Below are positions 1-10,748 of a DNA stretch of 64,000 nucleotides, one piece after another. The position numbers and the translations under genes were made by a program. The stretch is from Phyto melanocephala (Eukaryota > Arthropoda > Insecta > Diptera > Rhinophoridae), in assembly GCA_941918925.1 (NCBI GenBank), contig OW799236.1, positions 64,318,685 through 64,382,684 on the forward strand. Reading direction: 5' to 3'. The notes beneath the pieces were generated by a model, which had not been told where the DNA came from, ran no database searches, and saw only the letters and a program-made list of their open reading frames with translations. Each line of letters starts with the position of its first letter. Positions within the stretch are counted from its first letter, which is position 1.

Positions 1-376
1 AACACAAAAATTTTTTGAGTGGCTACACAGCACAGTGCAAGTTCATTTTTAAAATGTCGTCAACAAATAAACTTCAAACAAATTTAAAACAAATGGCGCT
101 GCTTCAATTGGTAATTAAGTGTTGTCAGTAGCCACTATTGAACGTTACCTTTAGACATGTAACTTTTTAATATTTTTTATTATTAAATTTTGATATTTAT
201 AATAAAACTTACATTTTAAATGAATATTTATATTTTTTCTTAATATTCTTCATATACATATTTATTAAAAAAATTAGCTGAATTATTTACCACAATTGTA
301 TGATATATTATTGAGTTAACAAAAAACTCAGTATTAGACAACACTGTTTTTCGGCTTGTCACTTTACTTGCCGTAA
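1..376 (+). repeat. Long inverted repeat, left arm (outer part)
   Basis: This stretch is the reverse complement of 22113-22486, at roughly 93-95% identity by eye, with small indels in the AT-rich middle. Position 1 pairs with about 22486, so the repeat may continue beyond the left edge of the window. The arm is interrupted at 376 by a mobile element and resumes at 6341. It contains a short open frame starting at the ATG at 53, which is also kept in the other arm. Confidence 0.85.
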
Positions 377-677
377 TACCCCTTTCGCATTGGGCAAGTC
401 ACTTGCTCAAGTTAGTTTTTTATTTTCTTTTATTTTTCTTTGAACTTGCTTTCATGTTCAGACTCAGCAACTGACTTGCCCAAGTTTCGTTCTCTTTTAC
501 TTATTATACTCTTCACACAGTGAAAAAGGGTATATATAGGTTTGTCATTCCGTTTGAAATTTCTACAATTATCAATTATCTACACATACATACAAACGTG
601 GTATACTGGTTAGAGTGAGCCAAAAATTTTTTATTATTTTATATTTTATTAAAATTTTTATTGTTTTATTTTTAATT

Positions 678-1062
678 TGTAGCATTGCGATTATTATGCT
701 CGTAGGGTAATGTTGTAAGTTTTGCCTGCACACGTTTTCTTGAGTCCTAGGTAATAAGCTACATCTATTTTACTCTTATTATATTATTGTATCGCCTCGA
801 CCTTATTTTTGTTTATGTCATTGCAATATGTTTTTTTGAAATACACATTTGTATTAATTTAATAACGGTTCTTTATCTTTAAAAAGCATACAATAATTAT
901 ACTTTATTTATTTATTTTTAAGTTTTATATAATAATTACACTTGTTCTCTTTTCAAGTAATGAAACATGTAGTATGCATTGATTTTAGTATCTTAAGTTT
1001 CTGTTTGTGAAAAAATAAAAAGGCATTAAAAAATTGTCAATTGAAGAAATAAGACGCTTACA
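678..1062 (+). repeat. 5' LTR of the gypsy element
   Basis: It starts TGTAGCATTGCGATTATTAT and ends CGCTTACA. It is nearly identical to 5563-5948. An AATAAA lies near the end (about 1014), a candidate polyadenylation signal that, in this copy, would be upstream of the coding region. Confidence 0.92.
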
Positions 1063-1065
1063 ATT

Positions 1066-1080
1066 TCAGAAGTGGGATCG
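1066..1080 (+). promoter_or_regulatory. Primer binding site, probably tRNA-Leu
   Basis: Three bases after the left LTR the sequence reads TCAGAAGTGGGATCG. From memory this resembles the complement of the 3' end of an insect tRNA-Leu, with one base missing. The primer identity is an inference; the position right after the LTR is what is seen. Confidence 0.6.
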
Positions 1081-1165
1081 AAAAAAAAAAAAAAATAATT
1101 CTAATTTTTTTTTTAAAGTTATAGCTTCGTGTTAACGTTAGACAAGAAACACATTTAAAATTACA

Positions 1166-4100
1166 ATGGAAGTGAAGAGTGTATGCGGTACAGAATATAC
1201 ATATGCGCAGTTGCGTTCTTGGTTACAACAGCTTGGGCTACCATCGTCTGGTACAAAAAGTACATTACTGATTCGCTTAAACGATGTGCCGGCTGATAAA
1301 AGAGGCAAATGTCCGGTGGCAGTAGATGATCAGTCCGATATTGTAGTTGTGGAAAATGTTGAAGAAATAGTTACTAATGATCGTGCAGGAAAAGAAAATG
1401 AAGGTTGTCAAGGAAATAATGATTGCACTATGGAGAAAAATAATGAGTGTTGTGAAAATGATAGTACGTTGCAAAAGGAAAATGAGTGTCGAGCAAATGA
1501 TAGAGAAGAACAACAAAATATTCGTGTACAAACACAAGAAAATATAACGGAAAAATATATTGGACATGATTTTGTAAATGTGCTTAGAAAAGAATTAGAA
1601 TTAATAAAAAGAGAGAAAGAGTTACTACGAAAGGAGAATGATTTATTGAAAATGATAGCTGATACTGAAAAAAGACGAGAATTAGCAGCAAATGAAGATA
1701 AAAACTTTATTAAAGATCAACAGGACAGATTGTCGCAAAGCTTGAAAAATATGAAAGTGCCATTTAACATTTTAAAAGATATGATCCCAGAGTACGAAGG
1801 CGAAAAGTTTCCTGAGATATGGATATGTCAATTTAAAAATGTTAGTAGTGCATATGACGTTGATGAAACCACAATGAAAACAATTTTAATGTGCAAATTG
1901 AAGGGAAAAGCCCAAATATGGCTACATTCCAAACCAAATTTTTTGGATGTTACTACAGAATGTATCTTAAATGAGATGGAGGAAGTTTTTTGCAAGAAAG
2001 AGAATAAATTAATAATGCGAAGAAATTTTGAGGCCCGTAAGTGGAAATGTAGCGAGACATTCAATGAATATTACAATGAAAAAATTTTGTTATCGACTAA
2101 ACTTGGTGTTGATGAAGATGAACTGATCGAGCATATCGTTGAGGGTATTCCTGATATCCAGCTCAGAGTACAGGCAAGTCTTCAGTGCTACAGTAATAAG
2201 ACACAGCTTCTTCAAGCATTTTCAAAGATTGAATTAAAACAAAATGGACATTCTCAAGGAAAAGGTAAGCAGGCAAACGAGGAAAAATTTGACAAATTTA
2301 GGTGCTATAACTGCAATTCAGTTGGTCACTTTGCTGCAAATTGTCAAAAGCCAAAGCGACAAATGGGAGCGTGCTATGGATGCGACAGCTTGGAGCACAG
2401 AATTGCTAATTGCCCGGAGAGAAAATCTGCAGTACAACTTGCTGATAATCAATATGTAAGGTATTTTAAGTTCTCTTTAGATAATAGTTTTAACAATGAA
2501 TTGTCTTTAGAATGCCTAATGGACTCAGGTAGCGTGGTCAGTTTTGTGAGGAGGGAAAATATTTCAGAATTTATTAATTTAAATAATCTTTTGTGTTCTG
2601 ATGATATTTTTGTTGGAATAAATGGATCTGAATTGAAAGTTTATGGAAGATTTAAATGTTTTACAAAGATATGGAACAGGGTCATTGATTTTGAATTGCT
2701 GGTTGTTTCTAATGAGACAACATCATATGAGTGTGTATTAGGGAGGGATTTTTTGAAAAAGGCTGGTTATGAGTTAGTATCTCGTGATAGAAGTAGGGAC
2801 TTGGATTATGATGAGGATTTTGAAAAAACAATTTTGTCTATTGATGTGGGTGAAACTGTTAATTTTGATTTTATTGTAGGGAATAGTATAGGTCATGAAG
2901 ATATATTAAAATTAAGTCGTATGTATAATGATTATTATGTACAACCTGAACGCCCATCCAAACCAAAGGTGTATAGCGAAATTAAATTAAGGCTTAGTGA
3001 CGATAAATGTTTTAATTGTGGTCCTAGGAGATTGTCGTATGCAGAGAGAATAGAACTGCAAAAATTGTTGGACGAATACTTAGGGAAGGGATACATAAGG
3101 CCGAGTGAGTCGGAGTATACTTCTCCTATCGTTTTAGTGAGAAAGAAGACAGGGGATTTAAGAATGTGCGTAGACTACAGGACTCTTAACAAAGTGACTG
3201 TGAAGGACAATTATCCGATTCCTCTGATTGATGATTTATTAGACAGGCTTTCTGGACGGAAATTTTTTACGAAATTAGATTTAAGAAATGGGTTTTTTCA
3301 TGTTTTTGTTCATCCTGATTCGGTTAAATATACGTCGTTTGTCACGCCTCTTGGTCAATTTGAATTTTTAAGAATGCCGTTTGGTCTAAAAAATGCTCCT
3401 TCAGTTTTTCAAAGGTTTGTGAGCAGGATTTTTGGTGACATGGTTAGGGACGACAGGGTCATTATATATCTAGATGACATTATGATTGCGACGGTTGGTA
3501 GGGACGAACATTTTGAAATTTTGAGAGAGGTTTTTATTCGGTTAGCTGATAATAATTTGGAGCTGAGAAACGATAAGTGTGAATTTTTTCAGACTTCGGT
3601 TAAATACTTGGGTTACACTATCGATGGGAATGGCATAAGGGCTGATGATAGAGGGTTAAAGGCGATAAGAGACTTTCCTGTGCCGAATAAGTGTCACTCT
3701 GTTCAAAGTTTTTTGGGACTGTGCTCTTATTTTAGGAGATTTGTCAAGGATTTTTCTATATTGGCCAAGCCTTTATATGACCTGACGAGAAAGGATAGGA
3801 AATTTGTTTTTAGTGAGGCTGAGCTAAAGTCATTTGAGTTACTTAAGAGAAAACTTATTGAGTCACCATTGCTAGCATTATATGATCCAAAGGACGAGAC
3901 CGAACTTCACTGCGACGCAAGTTCTGTTGGTTTTGGTGCTGTTTTATTACAGAAGAAAAACGACGGAAAATTCCACCCAATTTTTTATTTTTCCAAAAGA
4001 ACTACTGATACTGAATCAAAGTATCATAGTTTTGAGCTTGAAACGTTGGCCATAGTTTACGCACTAAAGCGTTTTCGAATATATCTTCAAGGGAAGAAAT

Positions 4101-5521
4101 TTAAAATAGTTACAGATTGTAACTCTCTTACTTTAACTCTGAACAAAAGGGAATTGAATCCGAGAATTGCGCGATGGGCATTGGAACTTCAAAATTTCGA
4201 ATACGAACTGGAACATCGGTCGGGAAACAGAATGCAACATGTTGATGCGCTTAGCAGGTGTACGAACATACTGGTAGTTGAGTCAAATACATTTGAAGAG
4301 AATTTGATTATTTGTCAGAATAGGGACCAGAAATTAAAGCATTTGAGACATAAACTTCAGGAGTCTGAGCATAGGTATTATGAGATGCGTAACGGAGTAA
4401 TATATAGGAAATGCAACGATGGGAGTTTACTTTTCTATGTTCCTGAGGAAATGGAGAATCATATTTTGTATAAGTATCACGATGAAATGGGTCATGTTGG
4501 AATAGATAAGATGACAGAGCTTGTTTTGAGGAGCTATTGGTTTCCGAAAGTAAAGGCAAAAGCCACTGAGCATATAGATAACTGCATGAATTGTATTGCA
4601 TATTCTTCTAAGCACGGAAAAGGAGAGGGATTTCTACATAATATTCCGAAACCGGAGACCCCTTTTAGTATCATACATATTGATCACTTTGGCCCAGTGG
4701 ATAAAGGTAGAACAATAAAACACATTCTTGTTATAATAGATGCGTGCACAAAGTTCGTTAGACTTTATCCGGCGAAGACGACTAGTTCCAAAGAAGCCAT
4801 TTTGGCATTGAGGGACTACTTCAGATCTTATAGTCGCCCTAAATGTATTATAAGTGATCGAGGGGCATGCTTTACTTCTAGGGATTTCGGAGATTTTTTG
4901 AAGGAGAATAACGTTGAACATATCTTAATAGCTACTGGCTCCCCTCAGGCAAATGGACAGGTGGAGAGGGTCAACAGGTCAATTGGGCCTATGTTGGCAA
5001 AGTTGGTAAATCCAGAAAAGGGTATTTTCTGGGATACAGTACTTGATCAGGTTGAATATACTCTTAACAATACCCTACATAGGTCGGTTGGGCAACATCC
5101 AAGTGTTCTGTTATTTGGCGTGGGACAACGGGGGAAGGTTACAGATTTTTTAAGGGAATGCCTTATAGATATTAGTGAAGGGAAGCGACTGAATTTTGAT
5201 ACGATAAGATCGGAAGCGGCTGAAAGGCAGAAGAGGTTACAGGCCTATAATGAGGAATATACTAATAGACAGAGAAAGACTCCAACCGTGTATAGGGATG
5301 GTGATTATGTAATGGTGAAGAACTTCGACTCAACGGCTGGAGTATCACGTAAATTAATTCCAAAATATAAGGGTCCTTACAAGGTTTCGAGGGTTTTGAA
5401 AAACGATCGATATCTGCTTGAGGACGTGGAAGGGTTTCAACAGTCGCGTACACCATATAGAGGCGTTTGGGCGGTTTCCAATATGCGCCCGTGGTTTGGG
5501 GGGCGGACAGGATCTCGTTGA
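1166..5521 (+). CDS. Gag-Pol polyprotein of Ty3/gypsy element
   Basis: A single 1,451-residue frame carries all functions needed for retrotransposition. Residues about 9-47 look like a SAP-type DNA-binding motif, unusual at a Gag N-terminus. A charged coiled-coil region follows (about 125-195), then the Gag body and two CCHC knuckles (about 378-394 and 401-417). Pol has an aspartic protease with DSG (about 452), reverse transcriptase with YLDD (about 767), RNase H beginning at HCDAS (about 915), and integrase with an HHCC zinc domain (about 1100-1145). The D-D-E core is seen at HIDHFG, SDRGACF and NGQVERVNR, and a GPY/F module lies near 1402. Gag and Pol share one frame with no frameshift, as in some gypsy lineages such as blastopia and mdg3. 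The ATG at 1166 is the first in frame. Confidence 0.93.
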   Translation: MEVKSVCGTEYTYAQLRSWLQQLGLPSSGTKSTLLIRLNDVPADKRGKCPVAVDDQSDIVVVENVEEIVTNDRAGKENEGCQGNNDCTMEKNNECCENDSTLQKENECRANDREEQQNIRVQTQENITEKYIGHDFVNVLRKELELIKREKELLRKENDLLKMIADTEKRRELAANEDKNFIKDQQDRLSQSLKNMKVPFNILKDMIPEYEGEKFPEIWICQFKNVSSAYDVDETTMKTILMCKLKGKAQIWLHSKPNFLDVTTECILNEMEEVFCKKENKLIMRRNFEARKWKCSETFNEYYNEKILLSTKLGVDEDELIEHIVEGIPDIQLRVQASLQCYSNKTQLLQAFSKIELKQNGHSQGKGKQANEEKFDKFRCYNCNSVGHFAANCQKPKRQMGACYGCDSLEHRIANCPERKSAVQLADNQYVRYFKFSLDNSFNNELSLECLMDSGSVVSFVRRENISEFINLNNLLCSDDIFVGINGSELKVYGRFKCFTKIWNRVIDFELLVVSNETTSYECVLGRDFLKKAGYELVSRDRSRDLDYDEDFEKTILSIDVGETVNFDFIVGNSIGHEDILKLSRMYNDYYVQPERPSKPKVYSEIKLRLSDDKCFNCGPRRLSYAERIELQKLLDEYLGKGYIRPSESEYTSPIVLVRKKTGDLRMCVDYRTLNKVTVKDNYPIPLIDDLLDRLSGRKFFTKLDLRNGFFHVFVHPDSVKYTSFVTPLGQFEFLRMPFGLKNAPSVFQRFVSRIFGDMVRDDRVIIYLDDIMIATVGRDEHFEILREVFIRLADNNLELRNDKCEFFQTSVKYLGYTIDGNGIRADDRGLKAIRDFPVPNKCHSVQSFLGLCSYFRRFVKDFSILAKPLYDLTRKDRKFVFSEAELKSFELLKRKLIESPLLALYDPKDETELHCDASSVGFGAVLLQKKNDGKFHPIFYFSKRTTDTESKYHSFELETLAIVYALKRFRIYLQGKKFKIVTDCNSLTLTLNKRELNPRIARWALELQNFEYELEHRSGNRMQHVDALSRCTNILVVESNTFEENLIICQNRDQKLKHLRHKLQESEHRYYEMRNGVIYRKCNDGSLLFYVPEEMENHILYKYHDEMGHVGIDKMTELVLRSYWFPKVKAKATEHIDNCMNCIAYSSKHGKGEGFLHNIPKPETPFSIIHIDHFGPVDKGRTIKHILVIIDACTKFVRLYPAKTTSSKEAILALRDYFRSYSRPKCIISDRGACFTSRDFGDFLKENNVEHILIATGSPQANGQVERVNRSIGPMLAKLVNPEKGIFWDTVLDQVEYTLNNTLHRSVGQHPSVLLFGVGQRGKVTDFLRECLIDISEGKRLNFDTIRSEAAERQKRLQAYNEEYTNRQRKTPTVYRDGDYVMVKNFDSTAGVSRKLIPKYKGPYKVSRVLKNDRYLLEDVEGFQQSRTPYRGVWAVSNMRPWFGGRTGSR

Positions 5522-5562
5522 TAGCAGGAGATCAGGTGATCTCATGGTCAGGATGGCCGAGT

Positions 5563-5948
5563 TGTAGCATTGCGATTATTATGCTCGTAGGGTAATGTTG
5601 TAAGTTTTGCCTGCACACGTTTTCTTGAGTCCTAGGTAATAAGCTACATCTATTTTACTCTTATTATATTATTGTATCGCCTCGACCTTATTTTTGTTTA
5701 TGTCATTGCAATATGTTTTTTTTAAAATACACATTTGTATTAATTTAATAACGGTTCTTTATCTTTAAAAAGCATACAATAATTATACTTTATTTATTTA
5801 TTTTTAAGTTTTATATAATAATTACACTTGTTCTCTTTTCAAGTAATGAAACATGTAGTATGCATTGATTTTAGTATCTTAAGTTTCTGTTTGTGAAAAA
5901 ATAAAAAGGCATTAAAAAATTGTCAATTGAAGAAATAAGACGCTTACA
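5563..5948 (+). repeat. 3' LTR of the gypsy element
   Basis: It matches 678-1062 apart from a T-run length change and a G-to-A-type difference near 5720-5725. The same AATAAA, near 5900, could serve as the polyadenylation signal of the transcript. Confidence 0.92.
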
Positions 5949-6340
5949 AATTTTTCTTTTAATTTATTTTTTTTTTAAGCACATAAGTAAACTTAATGTA
6001 TAATATTACAATGGGATGTTTTTATATATGTATGTTTTGTATGTACGTATTTCATATGAGATAAATGGTGACATAAACAATTGTTGTTGCATGACAACAC
6101 GTTGTGAAGGGTATATAAGATTCGGCATGGCCGAATATAGCACTCTTGTTTGTTTTTATTACTCTTTTGTTTTTGGTTTCTCAACAAAAACTTGCTCGTA
6201 CTTGCCGAGTACAGGCAAGTGTGTACTCAAAAATGAGCAAGTTTCTTCCTCTTAACCCGACCTTACCCCTTTTGCCTATAAACACAACACTTGCGCAAGT
6301 CACTTGCGCAAGTGACTTGCCTAGTCTGAAAGCCGTGTAA

Positions 6341-6474
6341 CTGTAAAAATTTTACTTGCTTAAAAATTTCTTCGCAAGCTGAGTCGCAGGTTGCCAAAGT
6401 GTAGTTGTGTTAGTAAAAAAGTGTTAGTGTATTGGTTTTTTTTTCACTTGCACTTGCATGTGGCAACGGTAGGT
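6341..6474 (+). repeat. Long inverted repeat, left arm (inner part)
   Basis: The left arm resumes here after the 5.96-kb nested insertion. It matches the reverse complement of 21970-22110, including the shared motifs CAAGCTGAGTCGCAGGTTG and TGTGGCAACGGTAGGT. Similarity stops abruptly at 6474, which sets the inner boundary of the inverted repeat. Confidence 0.85.
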
Positions 6475-6698
6475 TATGTCAAGACCAATTCGTACATCAG
6501 GGATGGAAAAGTGGTTTTGACATATTATAAAATTTTATTAAAAAAAGGATATAAATGTTTAAAACACATTATAAATGACGCAAAAGCAACAAATATAAAT
6601 AAATTTGATAGATTTATTATTAAATAAGTTCACTTAAGTTAATTGTTTTATATCGAAGCTATAATCTTATTTTACATCCCTGCATAAATAAATTGAAT
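6475..6698. other. Short spacer after the inverted-repeat arm
   Basis: AT-rich sequence between the inner end of the left arm and a MITE remnant. I see no gene or recognisable repeat. Confidence 0.4.
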
Positions 6699-6777
6699 CA
6701 AGTCGAATTCAAGCAATTTTGACAAAATCTTTCCCCATCAGCTGGTCTGATAATTTCACCTGTATGAATTCGCCTTG
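6699..6777. repeat. Remnant of CAAGGCGAATT-type MITE
   Basis: The right end, GTATGAATTCGCCTTG, matches the terminal inverted repeat of the complete MITEs at 16199-16444 and 21570-21812. The left end, CAAGTCGAATTCAAG, is a mutated form of the other end. At about 79 bp it is much shorter than the 245-bp copies. Confidence 0.5.
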
Positions 6778-6799
6778 GATATACCTTGGTTTAAACTTA

Positions 6800-7197
6800 A
6801 ATTTTCTCGAGATCCTTTTTGAATTCCACAGGAAGCGGGCAAAGTTTAACCAAAGGGCGTTTCAGAACTGATGTTGCAGTTTGCAACGTTGCTACTCGTA
6901 TAAGCCTATCAGGGCCTGTATGTACTTCCCGGATCTGACCTAAAGGCCATTTAGTAGGAGGATATCTTTCATCAGCAATAAGGACTAACGTCCCCTTTTG
7001 TATCGAGTTTTCCTGATGCTTTCATTTAGATATTGATTTAAATTGCTGCAAATACTTGGTGGGTTAAACTTCCATTGAGTACCATCATTAGCCAAAATAG
7101 TGGATAGTTCCGATAACTCTTTAGACGATTGATTGAACAGAAGTTTTAGTTCTGAATCAGCACCAGAATGCCATAGTTGCTGGTCAATATGGAGCAA
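6800..7197 (-). pseudogene. BEL/Pao integrase C-terminal fragment
   Basis: The minus strand reads NDGTQWKFNPPS (around 7080), a motif near the third catalytic residue of Pao integrases. After a frame change it reads DERYPPTKWPLGQI and KLCPLP (6960-6840), the typical C-terminal end of Pao Pol. The fragment is broken into several frames. It is separated from the rest of the integrase by the non-LTR insertion. Confidence 0.72.
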
Positions 7198-7379
7198 ATA
7201 CCACGTCTTGAAACGAACTTTTTAAAAACCACAAAATACTAATCAACTGAATAATCGAAAGCAACTTCAAGGTGAACGGCGGACGTTGAGAGACACACAA
7301 AAAGAGCAATGTATGTAAATACTATATTTTTTCTGTACCGTTGAAACACAAAAAAATTATGTACAAACAGAAACCTTTT

Positions 7380-9117
7380 TCTTTCAAGTACTGTGAAAGA
7401 ATTTATTCAAAAGGAGAACTTGGCATATGCCAGGTGGAAGAGATTCAAAACGTCCGAACTGAAATTGCTGTATAGTAATGCCAGAAAAAATGTCAATAGA
7501 CAAATTATGTATGCTAAAACTGAATATTATTCCAAACGATTTAGTTCTGCAATAGAATCTAAACATAAGTGGAAAACTCTCCGTGAAATTGGTATTGGTA
7601 GTCAGGATATTAATAATAACTGTCCCATATCTGCAAATGAACTTAATAAGACCTTTACAAATTTACCTAAAGTCCAATCTAATACCAGATTTTACAATTT
7701 TCCTTCAGATTCAGATACGCATAATTGGTCATCCGAATGTTTTTATTTTTTGTTACACAGTACGATGCTTTTTTTCAACTTTTTCTTTGATCAAATCTAA
7801 TGCAGTTAGATATGATAATATGCATCCAAAATTTGTAATGTTACTTTTGTATTTGTTTCTCCCATATGTTACTCACTTATTTAATATTATCATAATGACA
7901 AGAACGTTTCCACCTATGTATATGGAAACATGCGAAAATAATTCCATTGCCTCAGTCGAATGGTGAATATCATCCAATTGCTATTTTGTGTTTTCTTTCG
8001 AAAACTTTAGAGAAACTTTTACATAGACAAATTATTGATTATATTAATAAGTATAATTTACTTTCCAGTACGCAATCAGGTTTCCGTTGTAGTCATAGCT
8101 GTATCACAGCACTTGTGGAAGTCAGTGAAAAAATACGGCAGGGATTGAAGAATAGCAATATAAATTTTTTAATGCTGTTGGATCATTCCAGAGCTTTTGG
8201 CACTGTTGACCACACCATGCTGCTTAAAAAATTAAGACACTTCTTTAGCTTTGCCTATACAGCAACCAAACTCATAGCATCCTACCTCTCACGACGCACA
8301 CAATCATACTCTCTTCCATTTACTAGAGGAGTGCCTCAGGGATCTATTTTAGGGCCGCTTCTTTTTCCGTTATATTCAAATGACTTGTCGAATCAACTTT
8401 CAAACAACATTATTTAAGTAGTGCAGTTCAAAATTCAAGTATTACTACTATTAATTAAGAATTAAACAAAATTTACCTTTGGGCAACTGCAAATGGTCTT
8501 TGTTTAAATCCACAAAAATCTAAATGATTATAAAACTGTTAGTGATAAAGTGATAAACGGAGAAAAAATTGAAATTGTGAAAGCAGTGAAAAATCTTGGA
8601 ATAATATTTAATAACAATTTGACATGGGACAATCATGTAAATTCATTAGTTGCCAAACTTCGAGCTATATGGTCTGCACAATATTTAACACCTTTAAAAA
8701 TAAGAGTTTTACTTCTCAAAACTTACCTGATTCCCAGCTTAACTTACGGGTGCGAATTATTTGGAAACTGTGACTCAGTTAGCAAAAGAAAATAAAATAT
8801 TTTGTTCAATAATATTGCTAGATACGTATACGGGTTAAAAAGTTTTGATCGTATATCATCTGTTTCGGAAAATCTTTACGGTGTTTCTTTTGACAATCTT
8901 CTCAAAATACGTACTCTTGATTTTTTACATAAAATAATAAACACTCAAACACCTAAATATTTATTTGATAGATTGCGATTTTTTCAATCAAATCGGAGAT
9001 TAAATATAATAATTCCACGGCATCAATAACTCGTATCAGAATGGCAGTTTTACATACATGTACTATGAATATAAGATTCCGTCTTGTTGTACAGAAAATG
9101 GGAATCAATAAATAAAT
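7380..9117 (+). pseudogene. 5'-truncated CR1/Jockey-type reverse transcriptase
   Basis: Plus-strand frames at 7393-7800, 7947-8417, 8550-8795 and 8802-9029 together read as the second half of a non-LTR ORF2. They contain the linker before RT, the RT core (a changed LDFSKAFDTVDH-like motif near 8190; GVPQGSILGPLLF near 8328) and the thumb. The YADD segment falls where the frame is lost (about 8417-8550). The 3' end is an AATAAATAAATAA-type tail at about 9105-9117, lying inside the BEL/Pao integrase. The endonuclease is missing, as expected from 5' truncation. Confidence 0.78.
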
Positions 9118-9469
9118 AATTCATAAATTCATACTGCTTTGCGCCACGACCTCGCCTTGTCTTAATAAACAAGAGGCCTGTATAACCAAAACCTAAGTGT
9201 AGGAATGGCCTTGAATGAGTGATTCGGTTTGTTGAAAGTTGGCCCATTAGTTGTCGAGCAGTTACGTCTCGGATTTTCGCACAACGAACACATCGACGAT
9301 TAAATGATTTTATAGCTGAACAACTACCTAGTATCCAATAATATTGCGCTTTTGTTATCAACAAGTTGGTGATTGCTAACTTAGATGGCAACAGAATCGA
9401 ATGCTTTGCATCTGAATCAAGCAAGGCATTTTGTAGCCGCCCATGAACACGCAGTAAAAGCATCAACAA
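9050..9469 (-). pseudogene. BEL/Pao integrase N-terminal fragment
   Basis: The minus strand reads VHGRLQNALLDSDAKHSILL and then CVRCAKIRD and MGQLSTNR, matching the zinc-binding and early catalytic region of Pao integrases. The reading frame past about 9120 runs into the tail of the inserted non-LTR element and is not integrase. Confidence 0.75.
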
Positions 9470-9659
9470 ATGGCATAAACTTGCTGAGAAGATGAGAACT
9501 TAACAATGGCTGGCCTCCACTGAGAGCTTTAATATCCGAATGAAAATATAAATCTTGAGTAGGTTTTATCCAAAACTTATGTTCACGATCTAGCTGCTCT
9601 GGAATTAATGAATGACGAAAAATAGATTTGGAAAGTTACCCTTAACAGATGATTTAGAT

Positions 9660-9890
9660 TTAAAATAGTATTTGAAGATTTAAAATAGTGTTTAAATGAG
9701 CCACACTCTTCGTAAGAATAACTGCTGCATTGAGCTCTAGGCGCTGGTTCGTCTGCCTCTTCGTTAGGGCTACTTTTATTTTTGCCTCTATAAGGTAAAC
9801 CGAAACGGCGTCGAACTCAGCGATGATACGTAAATAAACAACAACTGCTATTGCATAATCAGAGGCATTTGAGAAGCCATGGATTTCCAT
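9660..9890 (-). pseudogene. BEL/Pao RNase H fragment
   Basis: The minus-strand frame contains HGFSNASDYAIAVVVYLR and QRLELNAAVIL, typical of the RNase H region of Pao Pol (D of HGFSDAS changed to N). It has no usable start or end of its own and belongs to the surrounding decayed element. Confidence 0.75.
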
Positions 9891-10184
9891 GCCCAGGATT
9901 GTTGATGATACACCAACCCATCAAGGTGTAGAAATATTATTGATGTGCTCTTAATAAGAGATTAATTTTAACCTCCTATTCGCCAAATCGTCGCTGAGAA
10001 CTTCATCCCACTCCGCTTTAGAAAGCCAAATGTCTGGCTATATTGAACAGAATGGAGCGTTTTGTTGGTTGGCTTGCTTATGTTTATTCAAATGGTGATG
10101 TGAAATAGAAGAAATCCTCTTCTGTTTTCTAAAAAATACCCAATGTAGATATGGATGGATTCTCCTGCAGCTGAATCATATTTT

Positions 10185-10748
10185 TCACTGCACAACAATC
10201 TGATAAGATGCTGGAAAGAATAGACGAATTATTGGCAGTACAGTTATGCAAATAGAAACCCCCGCCCTACAGAGATTGTCTAATTGATTAACAGCATCCT
10301 GAGATTCCTCTATTGAATCTGTACCTGCAAATGAATCATCTACGTGATTAGTATTTTGAAGAATTCCGACTGCCAAAGGATACCTAAAGCCTTCGTCTAA
10401 TGCAAGCTGCTTTAATGCACGATTTGTCAAAAAAGGTGAAGGAAACAGACCATAGGTGACTGTTGTGAGGTGATATGAAAACAAGCTTGATGATGGAGGC
10501 AATTTCCACAGAATTTGTTGATATGCCCAATCACGTGAATCGACTTTCACCTGTCGAAAAATTTTTTCAATTTCGGCAGAAAAAACATACCGATATTGAC
10601 GCCATCTTGTTAAAACATCGGATATCTTCAACTGAAGCTTGGGCCCGGTATGCAAGATGTCGTTGGAAACTAGAGTCGAAATGTGAACAAAGTGTAAAGT
10701 GTACCAAACCTTTCGTTGACCCGATTGTAGTGCACCAATGCCAATCAA
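10185..10748 (-). pseudogene. BEL/Pao reverse transcriptase fragment
   Basis: The 187-residue minus-strand frame contains VFSAEIEKIFRQVKV, QQILWKLPP, TYGLFPSPF and HVDDSFAG, the conserved blocks of Pao reverse transcriptase. The Y of YVDD is replaced by H. The frame is open across the palm region, but sequence is lost before and after it. Confidence 0.82.

Larger units (their letters stand above)
678..5948 (+). mobile_element. Intact Ty3/gypsy LTR retrotransposon
   Basis: A complete LTR retrotransposon of 5,271 bp. It has two LTRs of 385 and 386 bp that begin TG and end CA and differ by only about one substitution and one indel. A 4-bp target duplication, AATT, lies at 674-677 and 5949-5952. 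A primer binding site follows the left LTR, and one uninterrupted Gag-Pol frame fills the interior. The near-identical LTRs and open frame suggest recent insertion and possible activity. I saw no convincing polypurine tract before the right LTR, and no env-like frame. Confidence 0.93.
505..6161 (+). mobile_element. DINE-1/INE-like element interrupted by a gypsy retrotransposon
   Basis: The left part (about 505-677) begins TATACTCTTCACACAGTG and the right part (5949 to about 6161) ends with GAAGGGTATATAAGATTCGG followed by a GGCATGGCCGAATATAGC tail. The same start and end occur in the copy at 19851-20591. This is the layout of the short Helentron-related INE elements common in flies. It codes for nothing and sits inside the Tourist-like MITE. 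The exact edges are uncertain by a few bases. Confidence 0.7.
377..6337. mobile_element. Tourist-like PIF/Harbinger MITE, split by younger insertions
   Basis: The empty site is preserved in the other repeat arm (near 22110), so the edges can be read exactly. The element is flanked by TAA on both sides (374-376 and 6338-6340), a 3-bp duplication typical of PIF/Harbinger. Its ends are imperfect inverted repeats of about 36 bp that share the core GGCAAGTCACTTGC. Without the inserts the element is only about 300 bp (377 to about 504, then about 6162 to 6337), so it is a non-autonomous MITE. The right end, read inward as CACGGCTTTCAGACT, resembles the ends of the MITE at 44485-44987. Confidence 0.75.

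Noticed and set aside
4308..4921. Minus-strand open frames inside the gypsy Pol
   Set aside because: They are antisense shadows of a well-supported polyprotein.
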